A stretch of 64,000 nucleotides of DNA from JBKQVT01 sp963727245 (GTDB lineage Bacteria > Planctomycetota > Planctomycetia > Pirellulales > Thermoguttaceae), in contig CAVSFO010000020.1 of assembly GCA_963727245.1 (NCBI GenBank), positions 62,001-126,000 on the forward strand, in the 5' to 3' direction. Positions 55,380 to 63,469 of this stretch are shown one piece after another. Made by a program: the position numbers and the translations under genes. Every line of letters starts with the position of its first letter. The stretch's first letter is position 1. The notes beneath the pieces are model-generated. The model was not told where the DNA came from. It worked only from the letters and a program-made list of their open reading frames with translations, and did no database searches.

Positions 55380-56108
55380 ATGGCAGTGCTCCATCGCGTT
55401 TGGTTCGCCGGCGTCTTGCTTTCGATGGTGGCAATTGCGTGGGCTCAAGGGCCCGACCAGGGGCCTCCCGGGCGACGGCCGCAGGGCGAGGGGTCGCCGG
55501 GCGGGCCCATGCACGGCGGTCCGCCGTTGGTCATGTTGGCCGCCCAGAAATCGGTCGAGGCCGACCTGAAATGCAGCAAAAGCCAGAGGAAACGCATTCA
55601 GGCCCTGGCGGAAAAAATGCAGAAGCTGGCCGGCGAGGCCATGCAAGCCGGCCCGCAAGGCATGGGCGGCGGGCCGCAAGTCACCCCCGGCGTACGGATA
55701 CAAGGTATGAGGCCGCCGCCGCCAGGTGGGCAGCCCGGCCCGCAAGGCATGAATCCGCCGCCCCAAGGGATGGGCGGGAAAATGGAGTCTGCGCAAAGAG
55801 ATGCCGAGAAGGAACTGGCGGAGATCCTCAAGCCAGAACAGATGACCAGGCTCAAGCAGGTCGCGCTGCAAATCCAAGGCCCGCAAGCCCTGCTCGCCCC
55901 CGAGCTGGCAGAGAAGCTGCAATTGACCGAGGAACAGGTGGGCAAGATCAAGGGATTGACGCGCAAGCAGGACAAGAAACTCAGCGCCATTCTGACCGAC
56001 CAGCAGCGGGCGAAATGGCAGGAGATGGTGGGCCGGCCGTTCCACGGGAAGCTGATGGCTCCGCCGCCCGGCATGGGGCCGCCCGGCATGGGGCCGCCGC
56101 GATACTGA
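55380..56108 (+). CDS. Secreted Pro/Gly/Met-rich protein with LTXXQ/Spy-like repeats
   Basis: A 242-residue protein with a signal peptide (MAVLHRVWFAGVLLSMVAIAWA). Helical segments (SVEADLKCSKSQRKRIQALAEKM; LAEKLQLTEEQVGKIKGLTRKQ; LSAILTDQQRAKWQEMVG) follow the L-T-x-x-Q pattern of Spy/CpxP-like periplasmic chaperones. They are separated by Pro/Gly/Met-rich linkers. The kinase encoded downstream carries a similar C-terminal domain. AGGAAAGGAAC precedes the start. The role, perhaps envelope stress sensing or buffering, is inferred. Confidence 0.68.
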   Translation: MAVLHRVWFAGVLLSMVAIAWAQGPDQGPPGRRPQGEGSPGGPMHGGPPLVMLAAQKSVEADLKCSKSQRKRIQALAEKMQKLAGEAMQAGPQGMGGGPQVTPGVRIQGMRPPPPGGQPGPQGMNPPPQGMGGKMESAQRDAEKELAEILKPEQMTRLKQVALQIQGPQALLAPELAEKLQLTEEQVGKIKGLTRKQDKKLSAILTDQQRAKWQEMVGRPFHGKLMAPPPGMGPPGMGPPRY

Positions 56109-56133
56109 TCGCAGGAGGGGCGCGAAACAAGTC

Positions 56134-56745
56134 ATGAGCACTTCGCTGTCTCCCGATGAATTGCTCAGCCAGGCCCGCTCCGGCAGCAGCGACTGCCTCG
56201 GGCAGTTGCTCGAACTCTACCGCCATTACCTCGGGCTGCTGGCCCGCCTCGAGATCGGGCGGACCTTGCAGGCGAAGCTCGACGCCTCGGACCTCGTGCA
56301 AGACACCCTGCTGGAGGCACATCGCAATTTTCCGAAATTCCGCGGAGCCGGCGAAACCCAGTTCGTCTGCTGGCTGCGACAGATCATGGCCGCCAGCCTG
56401 GCCAACCTGCTCCGCCGCTACCTCGGCACCCAGGGCCGGGATGTCCGCCTGGAACGGGACCTGGCGGTCCACCTGGATCAGTCCTCGCGGCTGTTGGACC
56501 GGGGCCTGGTGGCGCCGATCAGCTCGCCCAGCCAGCAGGCGTCCCGCCGCGAGCAAGTGGTCCTGCTGGCCGACGCCCTGGCGTTGCTTCCCGAAGATTA
56601 CCGGGAAGTCATCGTGCTGCGGCACTTGGAAGGGCTGTCGTTCGCCGAAGTCGGCCAGCGGATGGGGCGTTCGCTGGACAGCGTGGAGAAACTCTGGGTG
56701 CGCGGACTTGCCCGGCTCCGCCAGATGATGGGAGGCACGCCATGA
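56134..56745 (+). CDS. ECF-type RNA polymerase sigma factor
   Basis: A 203-residue sigma factor. Region 2 contains DASDLVQDTLLEAHRNFPKFRG and ETQFVCWLRQIMAASLAN. Region 4 is ALALLPEDYREVIVLRHLEGLSFAEVGQRMGRSLDSVEKLWVRG. The sequence is typical of planctomycete ECF groups encoded beside Ser/Thr kinases. It overlaps the kinase gene (ATGA), so co-regulation is very likely. No anti-sigma factor is seen; the kinase may take that role. Confidence 0.93.
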   Translation: MSTSLSPDELLSQARSGSSDCLGQLLELYRHYLGLLARLEIGRTLQAKLDASDLVQDTLLEAHRNFPKFRGAGETQFVCWLRQIMAASLANLLRRYLGTQGRDVRLERDLAVHLDQSSRLLDRGLVAPISSPSQQASRREQVVLLADALALLPEDYREVIVLRHLEGLSFAEVGQRMGRSLDSVEKLWVRGLARLRQMMGGTP

Positions 56746-59366
56746 GTCACGGTCCCGACAAACCTTCCGACGGCGGTCGCGGGCCGGCCGCCGAGGTGCG
56801 CCCGGGCGAGGGAATTCCCGACGATCCGCGGCTCTTGCAGGCGGTGCGCGAGTACCTCGACGAATTGGAATCCGGCCGGCGGCCGGATCGCCGCCTGTGG
56901 CTGGATCGCTATCCCGACTTGGCCGACGCCCTGAACCAATGCCTCGATGGCCTGGAGATGGTCCATCAGGCCGCCCCCTTGGCCGGTCCGCTGTCGGCCG
57001 ACTGGCCGCGGGCCTCCGGCGCCGCCCAGGATGCCGCGGCAGCCAATCCGTTGGGCGACTTCCGCATTGTGCGCGAGATCGGCCGGGGCGGCATGGGCAT
57101 CGTCTACGAGGCCGTCCAGTTGTCGCTGGCCCGGCGGGTGGCTTTGAAGGTATTGCCGTTTGCGGCCACCTTCGACGCCAAGCATCTGCAACGCTTTCGC
57201 CAGGAGGCCCAGGCCGCCGCTCAGCTCCATCACAGCAACATCGTGCCCGTCTACGCCGTCGGCTGCGAGCGCGGCATCCACTTCTACGCCATGCAGCTCA
57301 TCGACGGCCAATCGCTGGACGTGGTCGTCCGCCAACTGCGCTCGCAGGCGGGCATGGTCCCGCTGGAGACGGGTTCGGCCGAGCTGCCGGCGCCGAGCCG
57401 AAGGTCTGGATCGTCGCCCTCCAGCACGCTCGGCGTCACGGGGGCTTGGAAACCGGCGGCGGGTGCACTGGCGGAGCCAGTGGCACACGATGCACTGGCG
57501 GAGCCAGTGGCACACGATGCACTGGCGGAGCCAGTGGCACACGATGCACTGGCGGAGCCAGTGGCACACGATGCACCGGCGGAGCCGATGGCAGATAGCG
57601 AGCCAGCGGCCGCTGCCGAGGCCGCCGACACCGAGCGCGCCGCCGCCGTCACGCAGGGGCGGTTTTCGGTCCATTTTTCCAGCTACCGCACGGGCAGGGA
57701 ACCGGAGCTGTTCCGCGCCGTGGCCCGCTGCATGGCCCAAGCGGCCGAAGCCCTCGAATATGCCCATCAGCAGGGCATCATCCACCGCGACATCAAGCCG
57801 GCGAACCTCTTGATCGACGCCCGCGGCAACCTCTGGGTCACCGACTTCGGCCTGGCCCACTTCCATGACGCCCCGGGCTTGACCCACACGGGCGACGTGC
57901 TGGGCACGATCCGGTACATGAGTCCCGAGCAGGCCGCCGGGCAGCGGGTGGTGCTGGATCACCGCACCGACATCTACTCGCTGGGCGCCACCTTCTACGA
58001 GCTGCTCACGCTGCAGCCCATCTTCCCCGGCCGCACGCGGCAGGCTCTCCTGGCCGACGTGCTCAACCACGAGCCGCGGCCGCCGCGGGCGATCGACCGC
58101 AGGATTCCGGCGGAACTGGAAACCATCACCCTCAAGGCGCTCAGCAAGAATCCGGCCGACCGCTACGCCTCGGCCCAAGAGCTGGCCGACGATCTGGCGC
58201 GATTCCTCCGCGACGAGCCGATCCGGGCCCGCCGCCCCTCGCTCGTCGAGCAAGTCCGCAAGTGGTCGCGCCGCCACCCGTCGTTGCTTGGCGCGGCGGT
58301 GCTCATCATGTTCCTCACGCTGCTGGGCTCGCTGGTGAGCAACGGGCTCATCGGCAAGGCCAACGAGCGGGCCAACGCGGCCTTGCGAGAATCGCAACTC
58401 CGCGCCGCCGAAGCGGAGAAGCGATTCCAGCAGGCCCGCCGGGCTGCCGACCTCCTCATCGAAGTGAGCGAAAAAGACCTGGCCGACACGCCGGCGACCG
58501 AGAGCCTGCGGAAGCGGCTCCTGGAGACGGCCCTGGGCTATTACCGCGACTTCGTCGCCCAGCACCGCGGCAACCCCTCCAGCCAGGCCGAGCTGGTCGC
58601 CGTGCAAGAGCGGCTCAAGAAGATCCTCGACGATCTTACGGTCTTGGAGGGCGCCGGCCAGCTCATCGTGCTTTCCGATCCGCGGGTGCAAGCCGATCTC
58701 GCCCTGAACGACGCGCAGCGCGGAAAAATCGCGGCCCTCACCGAGGATTTTGCCCAGCGGCGGTTGGCTTCGCTGCACGACTTCGGCGAGCTGTCCTCCC
58801 CCGAGCGCAGGGCGCGGTTCCTGGAACTGGCCCGCGCCAACGATCGCGTCATGCGGAAGACGCTCACCCCGGCGCAACTGCAACGGCTGGAACAGATCAC
58901 CCTGCAACTCCACGGCCCCGCGGTCTTCAGCCAGCCCGAGATCGTGGCGCGGCTCCATCTGACCGACGCGCAGCGTCAGGCGATCCGGCAGATCGAACGG
59001 GACAATTTCGGGCCCGCTTTTATTTTCGGCGACGAGCCGGCAGGCCACGGGCCGCCTCCGGGTGGCGGCCCGCGCCAGGACGTGCACTACAGGACCGGCA
59101 TCATTACGGCCGGAGGCGAGCACCGCGGCGGGCACGGGGTGCCGCCAGACGTCATGAAGAAGGCCCTGGCGGTGCTGACGCCGCAGCAGTTGGCCGAGTG
59201 GACGAAGCTCACCGGGGCGCCCTTCAAGGGCGCATTGGATTTTCCGCCACTCGGTTTTCCGCCCGCCGGCTTTCCGCCCCCTGGCGGTCCTCCGCCTGCT
59301 GGTCCTCCGCTAAACGGCGACTTGCCCGGCGGTCCGCCGCCGGACGAGCCGCCGCACTCGCTGTGA
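56742..59366 (+). CDS. Membrane Ser/Thr protein kinase with an inserted tandem repeat and an LTXXQ-like sensor domain
   Basis: An 874-residue protein. Kinase domain: glycine loop REIGRGGMGIVYEA, VAIK-type VALKVLPF, catalytic IIHRDIKPANLLID, DFG, and GTIRYMSPEQAAG. Between the N-lobe (ending about residue 200) and the alpha-E region is an extra stretch of about 110 residues with four copies of ALAEPVAHD. A membrane helix (LLGAAVLIMFLTLLGSLVSNGL) is near residue 525, followed by a coiled region (ALRESQLRAAEAEKRFQQAR). The outer domain shares LTPAQLQRLEQITLQLHGP with the protein at 55380. The tail is Pro/Gly-rich. It probably senses the envelope and controls the ECF sigma encoded upstream. Confidence 0.9.
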   Translation: MSHGPDKPSDGGRGPAAEVRPGEGIPDDPRLLQAVREYLDELESGRRPDRRLWLDRYPDLADALNQCLDGLEMVHQAAPLAGPLSADWPRASGAAQDAAAANPLGDFRIVREIGRGGMGIVYEAVQLSLARRVALKVLPFAATFDAKHLQRFRQEAQAAAQLHHSNIVPVYAVGCERGIHFYAMQLIDGQSLDVVVRQLRSQAGMVPLETGSAELPAPSRRSGSSPSSTLGVTGAWKPAAGALAEPVAHDALAEPVAHDALAEPVAHDALAEPVAHDAPAEPMADSEPAAAAEAADTERAAAVTQGRFSVHFSSYRTGREPELFRAVARCMAQAAEALEYAHQQGIIHRDIKPANLLIDARGNLWVTDFGLAHFHDAPGLTHTGDVLGTIRYMSPEQAAGQRVVLDHRTDIYSLGATFYELLTLQPIFPGRTRQALLADVLNHEPRPPRAIDRRIPAELETITLKALSKNPADRYASAQELADDLARFLRDEPIRARRPSLVEQVRKWSRRHPSLLGAAVLIMFLTLLGSLVSNGLIGKANERANAALRESQLRAAEAEKRFQQARRAADLLIEVSEKDLADTPATESLRKRLLETALGYYRDFVAQHRGNPSSQAELVAVQERLKKILDDLTVLEGAGQLIVLSDPRVQADLALNDAQRGKIAALTEDFAQRRLASLHDFGELSSPERRARFLELARANDRVMRKTLTPAQLQRLEQITLQLHGPAVFSQPEIVARLHLTDAQRQAIRQIERDNFGPAFIFGDEPAGHGPPPGGGPRQDVHYRTGIITAGGEHRGGHGVPPDVMKKALAVLTPQQLAEWTKLTGAPFKGALDFPPLGFPPAGFPPPGGPPPAGPPLNGDLPGGPPPDEPPHSL
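57465..57599. repeat. 27-base tandem repeat inside the kinase gene
   Basis: Four identical units (57465-57491, 57492-57518, 57519-57545, 57546-57572) and a degenerate fifth. Each contains the palindrome CACTGGC GGA GCCAGTG and encodes ALAEPVAHD, so unit number can change without breaking the frame. Confidence 0.92.
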
Positions 59367-59614
59367 AACCGGCCGTTAAAGATCGCTCAGCTTGCCGAGG
59401 CTGCCGGCTGCGGGAACGGGTACTCCGTCCATCTTCGCCATCACGTCCCGCGGCGCGGGCAACGGGCGGAAAATAGAATTCCGGCGGCGGTTCTCGGCGG
59501 CCGATTGTTACTAGCAGACTATAGGGGGATAGCCGCGCCGCTGCCCCGGCGATTGGGCGGGGTATCAGCGGTCACGGGGACTGGCCCCCTTGCGCCGCGA
59601 AAGCGGGCCGCGTT

Positions 59615-59639
59615 ATCCGGTGGCTCATGCCACCGGCTC
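59615..59639. repeat. ATCCGGTGGC hairpin repeat upstream of the S53 peptidase
   Basis: ATCCGGTGGC and GCCACCGGCT around TCAT. This is the third copy of the family at 12721 and 30321, in reverse orientation. It lies 26 bases before the peptidase start in the 298-base gap, which otherwise shows no gene. Confidence 0.75.
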
Positions 59640-59664
59640 TTGAAAATATAGGGGGACTTCGACC

Positions 59665-61673
59665 GTGTTCTGGCTAGGCAAAACTCGTCGCCCGCGACAG
59701 CGTGCAAGGAAAATCGACAACCGCAAGCGTTGCAATTGCCAATTCGAGCAACTGGAAACGCGCAGTCTGCTCTCGGCCACGGGCTTGGCAGCCATTACGG
59801 CCCACCCCATGCTCACTTCGCTGGCTGCCACGAGTTCTTCCAGCGGAATGACCCCGGCGCAAATCATCGCGGCGTACTCGGCCAGCGTCACGCTCTCAAG
59901 CGGCGTTACGGGCAACGGGAGCGGCCAGACGATCGCCATCGTCGATGCGTACAACGACCCGAAGATCGTGGGCGACCTGCAAACGTTCGACGCCAAGTAC
60001 GGCCTGGCGGCGGCGAATTTGAAAGTCGTCAACGAGTCCGGCGGCAGCACGCTTCCCAGCAGCAATGCCGATTGGTCGTTGGAAATCGCCCTGGACGTCG
60101 AATGGGCCCATGCCATAGCGCCAAAGGCGAACATCCTGCTGGTCGAGGCGAGTTCCGACAGCCTCAGCGACCTCCTCAGCGCCGTGAAATACGCCGCCGG
60201 CGCGTCTGTGGGAAGCTCCCAGGTCAGCGTGGTCTCCATGAGTTGGGGCACCAGCGAGTTCAGCGGCGAGACCAGTTACGACAGCTACTTCACGACGCCG
60301 TCCGGCCACACCGGCGTCACGTTCGTGGGCGCCGCCGGCGACAGCGGATCGCCCGCCATCTGGCCGGCCGTCTCGTCCAATGTTGTGGCGGTCGGCGGCA
60401 CCACGCTGACGGTCAGCTCCGCCGGAAGCTACGTCAGCGAAACCGGCTGGAGCGACGGCGGCGGCGGCATCAGCACCTATGAAACCGAGCCCACCTATCA
60501 GACCTTGACCGGCATCACCGACAAGAGCGGCAACCGCGTCGCCCCCGACGTTGCCTACGACGCCGATCCGAACAGCGGCCTGATGGTGTACGATTCCGTC
60601 ACGTCCGGCGGCACCAGCGGCTGGCAGATCGTCGGCGGCACCAGCGCCGGCGCACCGCAATGGTCCGCGATCATCGCCATCGCCAACCAGGCGCGCGTGG
60701 CCAACGGCCTGGGCACGCTGAGCAGCACCCCCGCCTACATCTACGCGATCTACTCGAAATCGCCCGGCGATTTCCACGACGTCACCAGCGGCAACAACGG
60801 CTACGCCGCCGGCACGGGCTACGACGCCGTGACGGGACTGGGCAGCCCCGTGGCCAGTTCGATCGTCAGGGACCTGGCCACCATCACCTCGTCCACTTTC
60901 ACCAAGTCCAGCACGACCATCACGATTGCCCCCAGCAACGGATCCGGCGGCGGCAATGGTGGTGGCGGCGGTGGCCACCACGGCGGCCGGTCGCGCTGGG
61001 GCAGCGGGCCGGGCTGGGGCGGCGGCCCGGGCTGGGGCGAGGCACTTTCCTCGGGACCCATAACGACTTCGGCCCAGAGCACCCCGAACGCGGTCTTCGC
61101 TCCGGTCGAGACATCATCGGGCAGCAGCCCGGTCGCGTGGCCCACGCCGAGCGCCGCTGCGGGATCGGTCGCGGCCGGCTTGCCTGTGCAAGTTGCCGTC
61201 CCGGCCGATTCTTCCCGGACGGAGTCCAGCCAGACTGATTCCCGGCAATTCGCAGCCCAGTCAACAGGGTACGTCTCCGTGATCACAAGCATCGACGCTT
61301 CGGTCGTGGGCACACTGCCGGCCAGGACCGTGTTGCAGGCGGCGGACGGATCGCCGGCTGTGGACTCCCGTGGCGCCGATCTGGTGTTTGCGGCACTGGG
61401 AACGCGCGGACAGGGGAACTGGATCGCGTCGTCGGCCCCGGCGCGGCTGGAAGCAAACGCCGCCGGCGATAGCAATCTTGGGGTCCGCGACGACCGGACC
61501 GCCGCCCGGCGCAAGCCACCGGCGAAACTCCCGCGTCGCACGCGGAATTGGGCGCCTGGATGGCAGCCGCCGGCGCGATCGGCTGGTTTGCCGTCAAGGA
61601 CTCGACTGAGCGCGAGGACGCACACCGGCCGGCGGCGGCCTTGCGGGGCAGGCAAACCGGCCGGCGCCGATAG
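59665..61673 (+). CDS. Sedolisin (S53) secreted serine-carboxyl peptidase (frameshift near 61510)
   Basis: About 670 residues with a GTG start. The N-terminus has CQFEQLETRSLLSAT, a planctomycete export/sorting-type motif. The sedolisin catalytic residues are visible: Glu and Asp in WSLEIALDVEWAHAIAP, the oxyanion Asp in GAAGDSGSPAIWP, and Ser in VGGTSAGAPQWSAII. A Gly/His-rich linker (GGGGGGHHGGRSRWGSG) and a Ser/Ala-rich tail follow. Near 61510 the frame shifts. The alternative frame ends AELGAWMAAAGAIGWFAVKD..., a plausible C-terminal membrane anchor, stopping at 61673. The propeptide of classical sedolisins is short or missing. Confidence 0.8.
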
Positions 61674-61792
61674 CGTGGCGGTTTCTCCGTGGATTCGTTA
61701 CCATGCTGGTAGAGACGCGTGTGCCGGCGGTGATGCCGTCCGGAAGCCGCGTCTTGCCACAATCCCCCCCCTCAGTTCCAAGGAGACGAGTG

Positions 61793-62620
61793 ATGCGCAC
61801 AGCAGCCATGATTGTGTTGACGGCCGCCGCCGTGTTGATTCTGTCGCGAGTCGTCGTGGCGGAGGATGCCCAGAAGCCCTGCCCGCCCGGCCCCGAATTG
61901 CTCTTCATGCACCTCGACGCCAATCACGACGGCGTCATCACGGCCGATGAGATTCCGGCCGACGCCCCCGAGCCGCTCAAGGCCCTGTTGAAGGCCGCCG
62001 ACAAGAAGGGCGACGGCAAGATCACGCTGGAGGAGTTCCTGGCGGCGGCGAAAGAGCATCCGCTGCCGGCCCCGCCGCTGGGACCGCCGCCGTTCGGGCC
62101 GCCGCCGGGTGGACCGGGACAACCGACCTTCTTCTTCGCGGCAACGATGCCGCCTCCCGGCTTGCCGGAGAAGCCGCTGGACCTCAAAGCGCTCTTCAAC
62201 AAGATGGACAAGAACAAGGACGGCAAGCTGACCCTCGAAGAGTTCACCGCGGGGATGAAGGAATGGCAAAAGACCATGATGGGAAACCCCCGAGCGGTGG
62301 ACGGGCCGCACCCCATGTTCCCAGGCGGTCCGATGCCGGGACCGGGTGGTGGGATGCGGTTCCAGGGCGGCGGTCCGATGCCGGGACCGGGTGGACCGGG
62401 CGGCCTTCGCGTCCAGGCTTGGGGTCAAGGCGGACCGGGGCCGGGACCGAACGGGCCGATGTGGATTCAGCGCCGAGCGATGCCCGGTCCCGGAGGACCG
62501 CCCGCTGGGCTCGACAAGCCCGACGACGGCAAGGTCAAGGCCCTGGAGGACCGCGTCAAGGAGTTGGAAACCAAGCTGAAGGCCCTGGAAGAGAAGATCG
62601 AGTCCCAGGAATCGAATTAG
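61793..62620 (+). CDS. Secreted EF-hand protein with a coiled-coil C-terminus
   Basis: A 275-residue protein. Signal peptide MRTAAMIVLTAAAVLILSRVVVA after AAGGAG. Three calcium-binding loops: DANHDGVITADE, DKKGDGKITLEE and DKNKDGKLTLEE. A Pro/Gly/Met-rich stretch (PMPGPGGGMRF and similar) follows, then a heptad coiled coil (ALEDRVKELETKLKALEEKIE). It is probably a calcium-binding envelope or matrix protein; the function is unknown. Its stop overlaps the end of the converging gene by four bases. Confidence 0.82.
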   Translation: MRTAAMIVLTAAAVLILSRVVVAEDAQKPCPPGPELLFMHLDANHDGVITADEIPADAPEPLKALLKAADKKGDGKITLEEFLAAAKEHPLPAPPLGPPPFGPPPGGPGQPTFFFAATMPPPGLPEKPLDLKALFNKMDKNKDGKLTLEEFTAGMKEWQKTMMGNPRAVDGPHPMFPGGPMPGPGGGMRFQGGGPMPGPGGPGGLRVQAWGQGGPGPGPNGPMWIQRRAMPGPGGPPAGLDKPDDGKVKALEDRVKELETKLKALEEKIESQESN

Positions 62621-63111
62621 CCCTGGTTGTCGACCAGGTATCCAACCAGGGACGTGTTCCCGCTCTGATTGCCAAAGAGACTGGCCAACAACTGCTGCAA
62701 CGATGGGCTAAGTTGAGTGCTGGACTGGTTGCTGGCGGCATTGGCGGCGCTGGCACTGCTCGTGTCGGCGTCGCTGGCCGCGGCCTGCTGATCGAAACTC
62801 GTGGGATCGATGCCGTTGGCTTTCAGGGTCTTGTCGACCGCGCTGCGGATGGCCGTCTCCAGGTCGGCCGGAGTGGCCGAGTTCCCGGCGTTTTCGATGG
62901 CCGTGGTGATGGCCGTCTGGAGTTGGCTCTGGAGGCTACTGGTGCTCGTGCTGTCCGATGACGATGACTCTGTCCCGGAGCCGAGAAGGCTGAGCAGGTT
63001 GGAGCTGTCGGAACCCTGGCTGCCCGAGGTCCCGCCGGACTGGCTGAGGGTCTGAAGGAGTTGCTGATAGAGACTCGAATCGTAGGAATTGACGCCCGAG
63101 ACGCCTGACAT
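62617..63111 (-). CDS. Ser-rich protein, paralogue of the gene at 13079
   Basis: A 164-residue protein, MSGVSGVNSYDSSLYQQLLQ, dominated by Ser, Gly, Asp and Ala. The structured part LQTAITTAIENAG ... AIRSAVDKTLKANGIDPTSF aligns with LLSAISTAVQNAE ... VIQNAVNQVLDDNGMDPQSV of the 13079 protein. It has no signal peptide and no recognised domain. A GGAGG site lies upstream of the ATG at 63111. The longer open frame upstream reads through repeat sequence and is rejected. Confidence 0.7.
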   Translation of the reverse strand: MSGVSGVNSYDSSLYQQLLQTLSQSGGTSGSQGSDSSNLLSLLGSGTESSSSDSTSTSSLQSQLQTAITTAIENAGNSATPADLETAIRSAVDKTLKANGIDPTSFDQQAAASDADTSSASAANAASNQSSTQLSPSLQQLLASLFGNQSGNTSLVGYLVDNQG

Positions 63112-63280
63112 GGTATTTTCTCCTCCTTGAGAACCAACGCGGCAGAGACGGCCGGTCCGTTTCACGAAAGGCACAAGGGAGCGTGCCCTGGATCGGCACC
63201 CAAGAACAATATCGGCAACTTTGCCGGTTGGGCAATATATTCCATGCCCTGAAAATTGCGATTTTGCCCCGTGGAAAGGC

Positions 63281-63316
63281 CCCCTCTCCCGGAGGGAGAG
63301 GGCCGGGGTGAGGGCG
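63281..63316. repeat. CCCTCTCCC repeat, single unit
   Basis: CCCTCTCCCGGAGGGAGAGGG followed by CCGGGGTGAGGG, in the 358-base gap between the Ser-rich protein and the partial gene at the right edge. Confidence 0.85.
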
Positions 63317-63395
63317 AAGTGGAGGAGACGGGTGATCCAGGTGGCCGGGATTTGCGGTACTTCCCCCAACGTCGGGCACCACGCCGGTCGTCGCT

Positions 63396-63453
63396 CCCGG
63401 AGGGAGAGGGAACCGGACAGCCCTCACCCTGACCCTCTCCCGGAGGGAGAGGG
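63396..63453. repeat. CCCTCTCCC repeat, inverted partner
   Basis: CTCCCGGAGGGAGAGGG faces CCCTCACCCTGACCCTCTCC with CGGAGGGAGAGGGG at its end. With the unit at 63281 it fills most of the gap before the partial gene; nothing else was seen there. Confidence 0.8.
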
Positions 63454-63469
63454 GAGGCGATCGCGGCCC

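Noticed and set aside
57465..57599. CRISPR-like array
   Set aside because: The units are contiguous with no spacers and lie in frame inside a kinase gene.
56598..59135. Minus-strand 845-residue open frame
   Set aside because: Shadow of the Ser/Thr kinase, which has full catalytic motifs.
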